64,000 bases of DNA. Source: Corynebacterium sp. (GTDB lineage Bacteria > Actinomycetota > Actinomycetes > Mycobacteriales > Mycobacteriaceae). Below the pieces are notes generated by a model, which saw nothing but the letters and a program-made list of their open reading frames with translations, did not search any database and was not told the origin of the DNA. Positions 20,535-30,297 of this stretch are shown piece by piece (positions within the stretch are counted from its first letter, which is position 1; every line of letters starts with the position of its first letter). The stretch covers positions 310,001 to 374,000 of the forward strand of contig NZ_JAUNKO010000001.1 in assembly GCF_030532715.1 (NCBI RefSeq), written 5' to 3'. The translations under genes and the position numbers were made by a program.

Positions 20535-22163
20535 CTAGGCGCGGCCGTCTGCCTCATCTTTGGCACGGTTTGCAGCCTGCAGTTCTTCGAACATTTCCAC
20601 TTCTTCCGCGTGGTTACGATGCTCGATATCGGCTGCCTTGGCGGCGATATCAGCATTGTCCGGCTTGAAGTAGGAGCCGCGACCGGGGGCACCGGCGAAA
20701 CCAAGCTGGTTCATCTGCTTTGGCACGGGGGCGCCAGCGTATTCCAGCGGGATCGGGTGGCCGTGGTCGTCGACCGGACCCAGCGGCTGGTGCACTTCGA
20801 TAAAGGCACCGTTCGGGAGCTGGTTGATCACACCGGTTTCGATACCGTGTTCCAGAACCTCGCGGTCGGAACGCTGGAGGCCGATGCAAATGCGGTAGGT
20901 GACAAAGTACGCCAGCGCGGGCAGCACGATCAAACCGATGCGGCCAATCCAGGTCATCGCGTTCAGCGAGATCTGGAAGTGGTAAGCAACGAGGTCGTTA
21001 CCACCAGAGATGGTCAGCAGCGCGTAGAACACCAGCGCCATTACGCCGAGGGAAGTACGCACAGGGACGTCGCGCGGACGCTGCAACAGGTTGTGGTGGG
21101 CGTCGTCACCCGTCATCTTCGCTTCGATGAATGGGTACGCAAACAGCAGGCCCACAAGCACGCCGAGCATAATCGCAACCCAGAACACCGCGGGAATGGT
21201 GTAGTTGCCAAAATACAGCTCCCACGCAGGCATCACACGAGCGGCACCGTCCGTCCACAGCATGTAAATGTCGGGCTGCGAACCAGCGGAAACCTGTGCC
21301 GGGTTATACGGGCCGAGGTTCCAAATCGCGTTGATCTGGGTGGCGCCGGCCATCAGCGCGAGCAGGCCGAAGGTGATCAGACCGAACGCGACGGACTTCA
21401 CGGCAAACACCGGCAGAATGCGCACGCCAACCACGTTGTTTTCCGTGCGGCCGGGGCCGGGGAATTGCGTGTGCTTCTGGTACCACACCAGCGCCAGGTG
21501 AGCGGCGATCAATGCGAGCAGAATACCCGGGATCAGCAGCACGTGGGCGATGTAGAAACGATCGAGCATGATTTCGGACGGGAAGTCGCCGCCGAAGATC
21601 AGCCAGTGCAGCCAGGTGCCAATGACCGGCAGGGAAATGACGATCGCGGACATGATGCGCAGGCCCACGCCGGAGAGCAGGTCGTCGGGCAGGGAGTAGC
21701 CCATGAAGCCTTCAGCAACGGAGAGCAGCAAGAGCACGCAGCCGATGATCCAGTTCGCCTCACGCGGGCGACGGAAGGCGCCGGTGAAGAAGATGCGCAT
21801 CATGTGCACCATGATCGACACCGCAAACATCAGCGCCGCCCAGTGGTGCAGCTGGCGGATAAACAAGCCGCCGCGAACTTCGAAGGAGAGGTTCAGCGCC
21901 GTCTCATATGCACGGGACATTTCTACGCCGCGCAGGGGGCCGTAAGCGCCGTCATAAATGACCTTCGTGATGGAAGGGTCGAAAAACAGCGTGAGGTAAA
22001 TGCCGGACAACAGCAGCACAATAAAGCTGTACAGTGCGATTTCGCCCAGCAGGAACGACCAGTGGGTCGGGAAGACCTTGTTGATCTGTTGGCGAACCAT
22101 CGCGGACATGGTGTACCGCGAGTCCATATTGGTGCCCATTTGGGCTAGTTTGTTATTGCTCAT
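20535..22163 (-). CDS. qcrB: Cytochrome bc1 complex cytochrome b subunit
   Basis: A 542-residue membrane subunit that oxidises menaquinol and carries two b haems. Haem ligands are visible in [20 protein letters not shown] and in [20 protein letters not shown]. The Qo loop reads PDDLLSGVG in the region where other bc1 complexes have PEWY. A hydrophilic C-terminal extension of about 120 residues is typical of actinobacteria. Its ATG overlaps the qcrA stop (ATGA), so translation is coupled. Last gene of ctaE-qcrCAB, followed by a strong terminator. Confidence 0.97.
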   Translation of the reverse strand: MSNNKLAQMGTNMDSRYTMSAMVRQQINKVFPTHWSFLLGEIALYSFIVLLLSGIYLTLFFDPSITKVIYDGAYGPLRGVEMSRAYETALNLSFEVRGGLFIRQLHHWAALMFAVSIMVHMMRIFFTGAFRRPREANWIIGCVLLLLSVAEGFMGYSLPDDLLSGVGLRIMSAIVISLPVIGTWLHWLIFGGDFPSEIMLDRFYIAHVLLIPGILLALIAAHLALVWYQKHTQFPGPGRTENNVVGVRILPVFAVKSVAFGLITFGLLALMAGATQINAIWNLGPYNPAQVSAGSQPDIYMLWTDGAARVMPAWELYFGNYTIPAVFWVAIMLGVLVGLLFAYPFIEAKMTGDDAHHNLLQRPRDVPVRTSLGVMALVFYALLTISGGNDLVAYHFQISLNAMTWIGRIGLIVLPALAYFVTYRICIGLQRSDREVLEHGIETGVINQLPNGAFIEVHQPLGPVDDHGHPIPLEYAGAPVPKQMNQLGFAGAPGRGSYFKPDNADIAAKAADIEHRNHAEEVEMFEELQAANRAKDEADGRA

Positions 22164-23374
22164 GACTTACGCTCCCAGAAAGCCGGGCCGACAGGCTCGA
22201 TGAAGTTGCCGGCTGCGACGAAGTAACCCTCGTCATCAACAGTAATAGGCAGCTGAGGAAGTGCACGGGCGGCGGGCCCGAACAGGGGCTTGCCGTAGTG
22301 CAGGGCATCGAACTGCGACTGGTGACACGGGCACAGGATGCGGTTCGTCTGAGCCTCGTACAGCGAGGTCGGGCAACCGATGTGGGTACAAATCTTCGAA
22401 TACGCGTAGTAGTCACCGTAGTGGAAGTCTTCCTGGCCAGCACGCTCAACAGCGCGCTTCGCATCCTCGTGACGGAGACGAATCAGCATCACGGAGTTAC
22501 GCGAACCGTGAATCGAGTGCATGTGCATCTCGTACACCTCGCGAGTCGGATCGTAGAGATCGCCGTCGTTGACGTCTTCCTCCGGCAGCGGGAACACAGT
22601 TTCCATGCCGCCAGCGGCGAGATCCTCGGGGCGCATACGCACCAGGCGGGTCACGCCCTGGGTGGTGTAGTGGCCATTGTGCTCCTCGGCGATCGCACCG
22701 GTATCACGGCCCAAGTACACCTTGGTGCCTTCCTCGGTGAGAGTCCAGCCGGTGGTCCACAAGGTGCCGTCACCCTGCACGTCAACACCGCCAGCCTTCG
22801 GACGCCACGGGTTTTTCACCATGCCGCCCAACGGGGCGATGATGGCCAAGCCAGCCAGCACGGCACCGGTGCCCATGAGGCCCTTGAGCAGGCCGCGGCG
22901 ACCCAACGTGGAGGTTTCCCAAGAATCGTTGAGCAATGCCACCAGGGTGCGCTGGTCAACTTCCTCGGAGGGGCCATCGTGGCGGGTCTGCACCGAGATT
23001 TCCTCGGGGATGAACTTCTTCACATACAGCACCGCACCAAAGCCCATGCACAGGATGGACAAGCCCATCGTGATGCCGAGCAGCGGAGTGTAGAGGGTGT
23101 AGAACCACAGGCCTTCTTCGCCGAGGCCCTTGTACTCCCACGGCCAGAACAAGTACACGCCGAGGAAAGCCACGGCGAACACAATGCCCAGCAGGAAGCA
23201 AAGCACAACGCTGCGCTCCGCGCGCTTCTCGGCTGGATCGTTCGGGATTGGGAAGCGTTCTTTACGGTACGCGACCGTCACTTCATCGAGCTCGGTACCC
23301 AGGCGGGCCAGCTCTTCGTTGCTCATGGCGTTGAGCTCTTGAGACGTGTACTTCTTCATTTCGTTGTTACTCAT
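22160..23374 (-). CDS. qcrA: Cytochrome bc1 complex Rieske iron-sulfur subunit
   Basis: A 404-residue Rieske protein. Unlike short proteobacterial forms it has three N-terminal membrane segments (about residues 55-200), the actinobacterial type. The 2Fe-2S ligands are in CTHIGCPTS and CPCHQSQFD (Cys-x-His and Cys-x-x-His). A twin-arginine-like [10 protein letters not shown] precedes the third segment, consistent with Tat-dependent insertion of the Rieske domain. The ATG at 23374 overlaps the qcrC stop (ATGA). An upstream extension in frame lies inside qcrC and is not used. Confidence 0.97.
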   Translation of the reverse strand: MSNNEMKKYTSQELNAMSNEELARLGTELDEVTVAYRKERFPIPNDPAEKRAERSVVLCFLLGIVFAVAFLGVYLFWPWEYKGLGEEGLWFYTLYTPLLGITMGLSILCMGFGAVLYVKKFIPEEISVQTRHDGPSEEVDQRTLVALLNDSWETSTLGRRGLLKGLMGTGAVLAGLAIIAPLGGMVKNPWRPKAGGVDVQGDGTLWTTGWTLTEEGTKVYLGRDTGAIAEEHNGHYTTQGVTRLVRMRPEDLAAGGMETVFPLPEEDVNDGDLYDPTREVYEMHMHSIHGSRNSVMLIRLRHEDAKRAVERAGQEDFHYGDYYAYSKICTHIGCPTSLYEAQTNRILCPCHQSQFDALHYGKPLFGPAARALPQLPITVDDEGYFVAAGNFIEPVGPAFWERKS

Positions 23375-24258
23375 GAGCGAGATCCAATCCACAATGCAGC
23401 GGCAACCAGCACGGAAATGCCGACGAGCCACATCAACAAGCCCTCAGTGACGGGGCCGATACCGCCAAGCCCGTAGCCACCCGGATTCGGGGTTTCCTTG
23501 GCGGACTTGATGTAGGCGATGATGTCCTTCTTTTCGTCAGCGGACAGCTGACGGTCAGAGAACTTCGGCATGTTCTGGGGGCCGGTGAGCATAGCCTGGT
23601 AGATCTCCTGCTCGTTTGCAGGGTCTAGGTAGGGGGCGTACTTACCGGAGGACAGTGCACCACCACGGCCGGTGAAGTTGTGGCAGGATGCACAGTTCAA
23701 ACGGAACAGGTCAGCGCCGCGGGCAACGTCGGCAGGGTCGATGTTGCCGTTATAGTTCTGACCACGAAGCGATTCCATGGCAATGGAGCCGTCTTCGTTT
23801 TTCACAATGCCCGGGCCACCACCGTTGGCGTTGACGTACGCGGCAAGCGCGAGCGTCTGGTGCTCGGAGTAGCGCGGGGTTTTACGTGCAGCTTGGGCTT
23901 CGTTGCGAAGCATCGGCATACGACCAGAGTGGACCTGGAAGTACACTGCACCTTCACCGACACCAATCAGGGACGGGCCGCGGCCCTTAACGCCCTGCAG
24001 GTTCACGCCGTGGCAGGTGATGCACGCGACGTCGTAAAGGTCTTTGCCTTCTTGAATCAGCGCCTGGGTATCGGAGTTCGCAGTGGCCACCTGGGCGTCA
24101 GGCGTCAACGCGTCAGCCAGAAGGCCAGCACTGGTAAGACCGATAGTCAATGCCACTGCACCGGCGACGGTCCGGCGCACCTTACGGCGGCTCTTGACCT
24201 TCTTCGCCGATCTGACCGCAGCGGCGGCCATATCGGGTTTCTGGAGGTTGGTATCCAT
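23371..24258 (-). CDS. qcrC: Di-haem cytochrome c1 subunit
   Basis: A 295-residue di-haem cytochrome cc1. The two haem-binding motifs are CITCH (about residue 80) and CASCH (about 190). An N-terminal anchor ([21 protein letters not shown]) and a C-terminal membrane segment ([20 protein letters not shown]) hold it in the membrane. Two haems let it pass electrons directly to the CuA centre of CtaC without soluble cytochrome c, as known for C. glutamicum and mycobacteria. The ATG at 24258 is preferred over the adjacent ATG at 24261 because AAGGG is better spaced. Confidence 0.96.
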   Translation of the reverse strand: MDTNLQKPDMAAAAVRSAKKVKSRRKVRRTVAGAVALTIGLTSAGLLADALTPDAQVATANSDTQALIQEGKDLYDVACITCHGVNLQGVKGRGPSLIGVGEGAVYFQVHSGRMPMLRNEAQAARKTPRYSEHQTLALAAYVNANGGGPGIVKNEDGSIAMESLRGQNYNGNIDPADVARGADLFRLNCASCHNFTGRGGALSSGKYAPYLDPANEQEIYQAMLTGPQNMPKFSDRQLSADEKKDIIAYIKSAKETPNPGGYGLGGIGPVTEGLLMWLVGISVLVAAALWIGSRS

Positions 24259-24357
24259 CATTTCCCTTATAACTCGTGTTCGGAAAGTGAAGGGCTATAG
24301 GCCGAGCCCTTGGATCTCATCGTTTCGGTGAGTCCGAGGTCCGTCGGCTGCTACGGC

Positions 24358-24972
24358 CTACTGAATGAAGTAAATGGTGATAAACAAACCGATCCAAACC
24401 ACGTCGACGAAGTGCCAGTAGTACGACACCACCATCGCTGCGGTTGCTTGGGCCGGGGTGAACTTCGACTTGGCCACGCGCAACAAAACCACCACGAAAC
24501 CAAGAACACCAGCCAGAACGTGAGCAGCGTGGAAGCCGGTGGTGATGTAGAAAACCGACCCGTAGATGCTGTTCTGGATGGTCAGGCCGTGCTGCACCAA
24601 CTGGAAGTACTCCCACGCTTGACCCACGAGGAACACGAGACCCATAACGGTAGAAAGTGCATACCAGCGACGAAGTGCGAAGACGTCACCTCGTTCTGCG
24701 GCGAAAACGCCCCACTGCGCGGTAAACGACGATGAAACCAGAATCGCCGTAATCGCGAAGGCGTACGGAACATTCAGGTGGCCTGTACCTGCGTCCCACG
24801 ACTCTCCCTGACCATTCGCACGTGACACGAAGTACATTGCGAACAGGCCAGCGAAGAACATCAATTCCTGCGACAAAAACACAATCGTGCCGACACTGAC
24901 CATATTGGGTCGGTTCAGTGCCGCAACACGCTGCGTTGCCGCCGTATCTGTATTTCCAACTGCGCTCGTCAC
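24358..24972 (-). CDS. ctaE: Cytochrome aa3 oxidase subunit III
   Basis: A 204-residue five-helix subunit of the haem-copper oxidase. Family blocks include [30 protein letters not shown] and the C-terminal [14 protein letters not shown]. First gene of the ctaE-qcrCAB operon, so the oxidase and bc1 genes are co-transcribed, matching their joint supercomplex. The GTG at 24972 follows CATACT by seven bases, so the message may be leaderless. CtaD (subunit I) is not in this window. Confidence 0.96.
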   Translation of the reverse strand: MTSAVGNTDTAATQRVAALNRPNMVSVGTIVFLSQELMFFAGLFAMYFVSRANGQGESWDAGTGHLNVPYAFAITAILVSSSFTAQWGVFAAERGDVFALRRWYALSTVMGLVFLVGQAWEYFQLVQHGLTIQNSIYGSVFYITTGFHAAHVLAGVLGFVVVLLRVAKSKFTPAQATAAMVVSYYWHFVDVVWIGLFITIYFIQ

Positions 24973-25544
24973 GTTAACTAGTATGACGCTTTCTTAGAGT
25001 TAAGTCACCTCATGCCCCCGAATTTCCGTGCGGGAAATTCGCTTATGCAGGCGATTTTCCTTGCCCACTAAGAATTTCCAAAAATTTTCTAACGGGCGGG
25101 AACTTTTTCCTAGCGCATCCGACGCACCGTTTACGCTGGTCAACCCCCCATGGTGCGGCGCTGGTGGGCCGCTTGATGTTTTCGCCATTAAAGCCTAAAA
25201 CATTCCCCTGATTCGAGGGCCGCAATTCCTCAGGCGACAGGTGAGATGTATATCACAAATCTTGGAGGGAACTTTTCGTCCGCTACAACTTTCGGTTGAC
25301 CCCCTACGGCCTGCGGAAACGCAACCGACGGAAAAGTTTGCCGAGTAACCGCCCCCACATGTGCCCTCACAAGGCAAGAAGCGCGAAACGACGACCGCGC
25401 AACGAGGCGCTCCGAATAGCTCCGCGCCGCGCCTCCCCCTTGGCCGCCAAGGGCTCAACCTTGCTATCGAAGAGCTCACACGCCCGGCCGATTTGTTCCA
25501 AATTTAACGATTTGACAAAAAGTGTGTCACGCCAATTAATCGCC
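24973..25544. other. Intergenic region between ctaE and ctaF
   Basis: About 0.57 kb without a credible gene. It holds the ctaE-qcrCAB promoter at its left end (minus strand). GTGA-N8-TCAC at 25242-25257 resembles a Crp-type site but the spacing is two bases too long for GlxR. A frame on the plus strand (25296-25601) is Arg/Lys/Ser-rich and runs through the terminator, so I do not call it. Confidence 0.5.
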
Positions 25545-25575
25545 AAAAAACCCTGCGGATGTATTCCGCAGGGTT
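25545..25575 (-). terminator. Terminator of ctaC-ctaF
   Basis: AACCCTGCGGA pairs with TCCGCAGGGTT across a 5-base loop; on the minus strand a run of six T follows. It lies about 60 bases after the ctaF stop. Confidence 0.85.
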
Positions 25576-25633
25576 TCTCAAATTGCGTTACAGGTAGCTA
25601 GTCAGGCAGCACCACGTAATAGCAGACAGGAGT

Positions 25634-26065
25634 TTAGTGCTTTTCCTTCGGCAAACCGTATTGCAGATTGAGCATCGTGCCCGACCAAATCAGAATGACA
25701 GCACCGAGAAGCAACAACCAATAGGACATAAAGGCGATCGCAAACCCCATCACCAAAATGGCCATGGACATCACGAACGGCCAAATGGAACTCGGGCTGA
25801 AGAAGCCCAGCATGCCAGCGCCGTCCTCAATCTCCGCTTCTTCCCAGTCGTGCGGCAGGATATCCATGCGGCGTTCGGTGAAGTGGAAATACCCGCCGAG
25901 CATCAACGTCAGGCCGGTGGCCAACACCAAACCGGTAGCGCCAGCCCACTCTAGGCCTTGGATGCTGCCGGAGTCGGCGATCTGCTTGGTTGCCAGGATG
26001 TACAGCACGGCCATCACGCCCAAGAACGCGGTCAAACCGTAGAAGATCTTTGCAGATGACTTCAT
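25634..26065 (-). CDS. ctaF: Cytochrome aa3 oxidase subunit IV
   Basis: A 143-residue four-helix protein, the actinobacterial subunit IV of the aa3 oxidase. Helices fall near residues 7-25, 40-58, 90-110 and 114-132; [21 protein letters not shown] is the conserved acidic cytoplasmic loop. It lies 19 bases downstream of ctaC on the same strand and is probably co-transcribed. It is required for stable oxidase in C. glutamicum. Confidence 0.95.
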   Translation of the reverse strand: MKSSAKIFYGLTAFLGVMAVLYILATKQIADSGSIQGLEWAGATGLVLATGLTLMLGGYFHFTERRMDILPHDWEEAEIEDGAGMLGFFSPSSIWPFVMSMAILVMGFAIAFMSYWLLLLGAVILIWSGTMLNLQYGLPKEKH

Positions 26066-26084
26066 TGTTTACGTCACTCCTCCT

Positions 26085-27230
26085 TTAAAAGCCCTCGTTG
26101 AGGTTCACGGTGTTTTCGTTGGCACCGCGGGTGTCGGTACGGCCGGGCAAGAAGGGGCTGGTGGAGGTAGCGTACGGCTTCTCACCAATGGCCTCCAGCG
26201 CCTCAGAGTTCTGCGCGTCTGGGTTCTTCATCCGGAAGTCCATGTACTCCTTGAACTTCTCCGGGGAAACCACACGCACCTCGAAGTTCATCATTGCGTG
26301 GTAGGTGCCGCACATTTCGGCGCAGCGCCCCACGAACGCACCCTCCTTCTCGATCTTTTCAATCTGGAACACGCGCTGCGACTTGTTCGCCTCCGGGTGC
26401 GGGAACGCGTCGCGCTTGAACAGGAACTCCGGCACCCAGAAGGAGTGCACCACGTCAGCCGCAGCAAGGTCGAACTCGATCGCAGTCTGCGACGGCAGCA
26501 CCAGCACCGGAACCTCGTCCGTGGTACCTACGGTTTCGATCTTGTTGAAGTGCAAGAAGGAAACATCGGAGGTGGACTTGCCGTGAATCGGTCCAGCCGC
26601 AGCAGCGTGCCCGCCTTCCCCGTGGGAAGCGGTGCCTTCAGCGCCGCGAGTGGTGTCCGAGAATTCGGACGAAGCTTCAGCAGCCTTCTGGCGCTCTGCG
26701 TCCGTGCCCACATAGTCCGAGCCCGTCGGTGAAAGCTCCGACGAAACATTTGCATAACCGAACTTCCAGTTCCACTGGAATGCAGTGACGTCAACCTTGA
26801 CCTTCGGATCCTTGTCCAAAGCGGTGACCTTGTCCTGGGTCTGCACAGTGAAGAAGAACAAGCCCATGACGATGATGATCGGAATGATCGTCAGCACAAG
26901 TTCCAACGGCACGTTGTACCCGGTCTGGCGGGGGAACTCATCCTTGCCTTCACGCTCCGCCTTCTTCGCCGAATAGGCGAAGAGCGACCAGAACATCAAG
27001 CCCCACATAATGATGCCGATGATCCATGCCGCAACCCAGGTCCAAACCCAGAAGTTGCCCATAGCAGTAGCCTCCGGCGTAATGCCTTCGGGCCAGCCCA
27101 TGCGCAAGAAATGGCCTAACGAGCCGCCTGGTGCGGCGACATCGCAGCCAGTCAGCGTCAAGCTGCCTGCACCGATAACACCGGCAAGCAGGGCCTTTCG
27201 CCGAAAACCACGCTTGTTTCGCTGTTCCAC
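26085..27230 (-). CDS. ctaC: Cytochrome aa3 oxidase subunit II
   Basis: A 381-residue lipoprotein subunit carrying the CuA centre. The signal peptide ends in the lipobox SLTLTGC; two membrane segments follow. The CuA ligands are in GRCAEMCGTYHAMMNF, with the upstream histidine in AADVVHSFWVPE. An extra loop of about 60 residues between the two halves (GTASHGEGGHAAAAGPIHG) is rich in His, Gly and acidic residues; a charged insertion here is a corynebacterial trait. The GTG at 27230 is chosen for the AGGAAGG upstream. It is divergent from ltsA. Confidence 0.95.
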   Translation of the reverse strand: MEQRNKRGFRRKALLAGVIGAGSLTLTGCDVAAPGGSLGHFLRMGWPEGITPEATAMGNFWVWTWVAAWIIGIIMWGLMFWSLFAYSAKKAEREGKDEFPRQTGYNVPLELVLTIIPIIIVMGLFFFTVQTQDKVTALDKDPKVKVDVTAFQWNWKFGYANVSSELSPTGSDYVGTDAERQKAAEASSEFSDTTRGAEGTASHGEGGHAAAAGPIHGKSTSDVSFLHFNKIETVGTTDEVPVLVLPSQTAIEFDLAAADVVHSFWVPEFLFKRDAFPHPEANKSQRVFQIEKIEKEGAFVGRCAEMCGTYHAMMNFEVRVVSPEKFKEYMDFRMKNPDAQNSEALEAIGEKPYATSTSPFLPGRTDTRGANENTVNLNEGF

Positions 27231-27272
27231 GTGTGTCTGCCTTCCTGTCCACACAATCGCTTCAGAACGCAA

Positions 27273-27784
27273 CGCGTCCTTTCCTAAACATTGAGGTTAT
27301 CGCATAGAGGGCGGGTTTCCACTTCGATTCACCCATGAAAAAGGGCAGGCTAGGTGCGTTCCTGATAAAACAGTGAGGATTCTACTGCATGAAAGCCGCG
27401 CAAACCGAACATACGCCCTCAGTATGTAATCCAACTCACATTCGGTATCAAACGTTTGGGTACCCCCCAATGGGCGGGGCAAGGGGCCATTTAGCAGTGT
27501 TTTTAGCTCATCGGGCCACTTTCGGAACAACCTCACTCAACGATTACCCACCCGATCAGGGTTGTTCACTAGTTCCAATACGATCACGATTCACTAGCAC
27601 GTTCGCACAGACCACGGCGTGACGTCTGCCGCTTCCCGTTTGCCTGAAGCGCCGCACCCCCGCATCCCACTGTGGTGTGACAAACCCGCTAGCGGTTAAG
27701 CTGTGTTGATGCGTGGCGGGTTTCGCGCCGGTTTCGCGCTTGTTTGTTGTTGGTTATTGAAGTCTCTTTAAAAGGAATTGTTGT
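27273..27784. other. ctaC-ltsA divergent intergenic region
   Basis: About 0.5 kb without genes. It holds the ltsA promoter (TAAGCT hexamer about 80 bases before the start). Inverted repeats: ACATAC-N7-GTATGT at 27409-27427 and the palindrome CAAACGTTTG at 27449-27458, the latter also found upstream of hmuO. These may be operators for ctaC or ltsA. Confidence 0.5.
27449..27458. promoter_or_regulatory. Palindrome CAAACGTTTG upstream of ctaC/ltsA
   Basis: A perfect 10-bp palindrome about 220 bases upstream of ctaC. The identical sequence occurs at 63021-63030 upstream of hmuO. A shared haem- or respiration-linked regulator is an inference. Confidence 0.35.
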
Positions 27785-29707
27785 ATGTGCGGCCTCCTTG
27801 GCATGCTGACCAGTGAACAGAATGCTGCTGACTTTGTCCCGGCTATTGAGCGCGCGTTGCCGTGCATGCGGCACCGTGGCCCGGACGAGGACGGCACGTG
27901 GTCTGATGCTGATGTGGTGTTTGGTTTTAACCGGCTTTCCATTATCGATATTGCGCATTCGCACCAGCCGCTGCAATGGGGCCCCGCCGACGCTCCCGAC
28001 CGTTACGCAATGACGTTTAACGGCGAGATTTACAACTACGTGGAATTGCGGGAAGAGCTGCAAGCACTCGGCTACACCTTCAATACGTCTGGCGACGGCG
28101 AACCAATCGTCGTGGGCTTCCATCACTGGGGCAAGGACGTGGTGAAGCATTTGCGCGGCATGTTTGCGTTCGCGATTTGGGATTCGCACGCTCGCGAGCT
28201 GTTTTTGGCCCGCGACCCCTTTGGCATTAAGCCGTTGTATTACGCGACGACCGCGGCAGGCACAGTGTTCGCTTCGGAGAAAAAGTCCATCTTGGAAATG
28301 GCTCCGGACATCAACTTGCCCCTCGACCTCGACTTCCGCGCCATCGAACATTACGTCGACCTTCAGTATGTGCCGGAGCCGGAATCGCTGCACAGCGCCA
28401 TCCGTCGGCTGGAGTCGGGATGCTACGCCACGGTTGCGCCGGGCGGCGACCTGACCGCCGAACGCTACTTCAAACCCCAGTTCCCCGCCCAGCACGTACC
28501 TAAGGACAAGGAACAGGATCTTTTCGACCGGATCGCTCGCGCCCTCGAAGATTCCGTCGAAAAGCACATGCGCGCTGACGTGACCGTGGGCTCGTTCCTT
28601 TCCGGCGGCATTGACTCCACTGCGATCGCGGCCTTGGCCAAGCGCCACAACCCAAAGTTGCTTACCTTCACCACCGGATTCGAACGCGAAGGCTACTCCG
28701 AGGTTGACGTCGCCGCAGAATCCGCCGCCGCTATCGACGCCGAGCACATCGTCAAGGTGGTCTCCCCCGAGGAGTACGCCAACGCCATCCCGAAGATTAT
28801 GTGGTACCTGGACGATCCAGTTGCGGATCCCTCCTTGGTCCCCTTGTACTTTGTGGCCGCAGAGGCCCGCAAGCACGTCAAGGTTGTACTTTCCGGCGAG
28901 GGCGCTGACGAGTTGTTCGGCGGCTACACCATCTATAAGGAGCCGTTGTCGTTGGCGCCGTTTGAAAAGGTTCCCTCCCCGTTGCGGAAGGGCATGCACC
29001 ACTTGAGCCGCGTCCTCCCCGATGGCATGAAAGGTAAGTCGTTACTGGAACGCGGCTCGATGAGCATGGAGGAACGCTACTACGGCAACGCGCGCTCCTT
29101 TAACTGGGCGCAGCTCAAGCGCGTGCTTCCCGACGCCCGCCCGGAATGGGATCACAAGGACGTTACCGCCCCTATTTACGCGCAGTCCCGCCACATGGAT
29201 CCGGTTGCCCGCATGCAACACCTCGACCTATTCACATGGATGCGCGGCGACATCCTGGTCAAGGCCGACAAGATCACCATGGCCAATTCTCTTGAGCTGC
29301 GTGTTCCATTCCTGGACCGCGAGGTGTTCGCTGTCGCCGAAACGATTCCTTACGATCTCAAAATCGCGCAAGGCACGACCAAGTACGCGCTCCGCCGCGC
29401 AATGGAGCAGATTGTTCCGGCCCATGTGCTCAACCGCCGCAAGTTGGGCTTCCCGGTGCCGATGCGACACTGGTTAGCCGGCGACGAGTTGTACGGCTGG
29501 GCCCAAGACACGATCAATGCGTCGCAGGCCGGCCACATCATTGACAAGCAGGCCGTCCTCGCCATGCTCAAAGAGCACCGCGACGGCGTGTCGGATCACT
29601 CGCGCCGCCTCTGGACCGTCCTCGCCTTCATGGTATGGCACGGTATTTTCGTCGAGCACCTCATCGAGCCCGACATCGAGGAACGGGACTACCCCGTCCA
29701 CCTCTAA
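27785..29707 (+). CDS. ltsA: LtsA, glutamine-dependent amidotransferase (AsnB-like)
   Basis: A 640-residue class II glutamine amidotransferase. Cys2 (MCGLLGML) is the N-terminal nucleophile; the glutaminase domain covers about residues 2-215 with RHRGPDEDG and FNGEIYNYVELR. The synthetase domain has the ATP pyrophosphatase loop SGGIDST at about residue 272. In C. glutamicum LtsA is needed for amidation of the meso-DAP carboxyl in peptidoglycan and for lysozyme resistance, though it looks like asparagine synthetase. AAGGA eight bases upstream supports the ATG. Its 3' end faces hesB across a hairpin. Confidence 0.95.
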   Translation: MCGLLGMLTSEQNAADFVPAIERALPCMRHRGPDEDGTWSDADVVFGFNRLSIIDIAHSHQPLQWGPADAPDRYAMTFNGEIYNYVELREELQALGYTFNTSGDGEPIVVGFHHWGKDVVKHLRGMFAFAIWDSHARELFLARDPFGIKPLYYATTAAGTVFASEKKSILEMAPDINLPLDLDFRAIEHYVDLQYVPEPESLHSAIRRLESGCYATVAPGGDLTAERYFKPQFPAQHVPKDKEQDLFDRIARALEDSVEKHMRADVTVGSFLSGGIDSTAIAALAKRHNPKLLTFTTGFEREGYSEVDVAAESAAAIDAEHIVKVVSPEEYANAIPKIMWYLDDPVADPSLVPLYFVAAEARKHVKVVLSGEGADELFGGYTIYKEPLSLAPFEKVPSPLRKGMHHLSRVLPDGMKGKSLLERGSMSMEERYYGNARSFNWAQLKRVLPDARPEWDHKDVTAPIYAQSRHMDPVARMQHLDLFTWMRGDILVKADKITMANSLELRVPFLDREVFAVAETIPYDLKIAQGTTKYALRRAMEQIVPAHVLNRRKLGFPVPMRHWLAGDELYGWAQDTINASQAGHIIDKQAVLAMLKEHRDGVSDHSRRLWTVLAFMVWHGIFVEHLIEPDIEERDYPVHL

Positions 29708-29727
29708 TGCTCCCCCGGACCATCCGA

Positions 29728-29761
29728 CGGGCCGAAGCAGCGGGAACCCGCCTTCGGCCCG
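29728..29761. terminator. Bidirectional hairpin between ltsA and the A-type carrier gene
   Basis: CGGGCCGAAG pairs with CTTCGGCCCG, enclosing a second small stem CGGG-AA-CCCG. It lies between two convergent genes. No long U tract is seen on either strand. Confidence 0.5.
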
Positions 29762-29767
29762 CGGGGT

Positions 29768-30112
29768 CTAATTGAAGGAGTCGCCGCAGGCGCAGGATCC
29801 GCTGGCGTTGGGGTTGTCGATGGTAAAGCCTTGGGATTCGATGGTGTCCGCGAAATCAATGCGGGCACCGAGCAGGTAAGGCGCGCTCATTTTGTCTACC
29901 ACCAAGCGCACGCCACCAATGGAATCTACTTTGTCGCCGTCGAGCTGGCGATCGTCGAAATACAGTTGGTAGCGCAGGCCGGCGCACCCACCGGGCTGCA
30001 CGGCGATGCGCAGCGCAAGGTCGTCGCGGCCTTCTTGGTCAAGGAGAGCCTTGGCCTTTGCGGCGGCCGCGTCAGTAAGGATGACACCAGTGTTGGTTTC
30101 GGGGGCAGTCAT
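29768..30112 (-). CDS. A-type iron-sulfur cluster carrier (HesB/ErpA family)
   Basis: A 114-residue cytosolic Fe-S carrier, homologue of Rv2204c. The three cluster-binding cysteines are present: one in GGCAGLRY and two in SCACGDSF at the C-terminus. Such proteins pass Fe-S clusters to apo-enzymes; likely clients in this window are LipA and possibly the Rieske protein. Start at the ATG at 30112 with AAGGAG upstream. It is divergent from the DUF3043 gene. Confidence 0.93.
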   Translation of the reverse strand: MTAPETNTGVILTDAAAAKAKALLDQEGRDDLALRIAVQPGGCAGLRYQLYFDDRQLDGDKVDSIGGVRLVVDKMSAPYLLGARIDFADTIESQGFTIDNPNASGSCACGDSFN

Positions 30113-30167
30113 GGATTGAAGTCTCCTTGTGTGTAATTCTATGCCGGCCCCCTAGGGTACTAGCATT

Positions 30168-30209
30168 AGCTGCTCATCGCACACCCGCCCAAGCTGCTCG
30201 TCGCACACC
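30168..30209. repeat. Two near-identical 18-bp direct repeats
   Basis: AGCTGCTCATCGCACACC at 30168-30185 and AGCTGCTCGTCGCACACC at 30192-30209, 24 bases apart and differing at one position. They lie between the Fe-S carrier gene and the DUF3043-cobUTS run, in likely promoter space. Confidence 0.6.
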
Positions 30210-30297
30210 TGGCTCACTGCCCCGCATTCACGTGTTCGCCCAAAACCCTTGTAGCCTTAGAGGCGTTCGTTTTTGTTTTCCTCCCAAGGAGTGTTTC

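Noticed and set aside
20610..22148. 512-codon plus-strand frame opposite qcrB
   Set aside because: Composition (many His, Gln, Arg and Val) is that of an antisense shadow; qcrB on the other strand is certain.
25242..25257. GTGA-N8-TCAC as a possible GlxR site upstream of ctaE
   Set aside because: Spacer is eight bases, not six, between the GTGA and TCAC arms, so it does not fit the GlxR consensus.
25296..25601. 101-codon plus-strand frame between ctaE and ctaF
   Set aside because: Very rich in Arg, Lys, Ser and Pro, no ribosome binding site, and it runs through the ctaF terminator.
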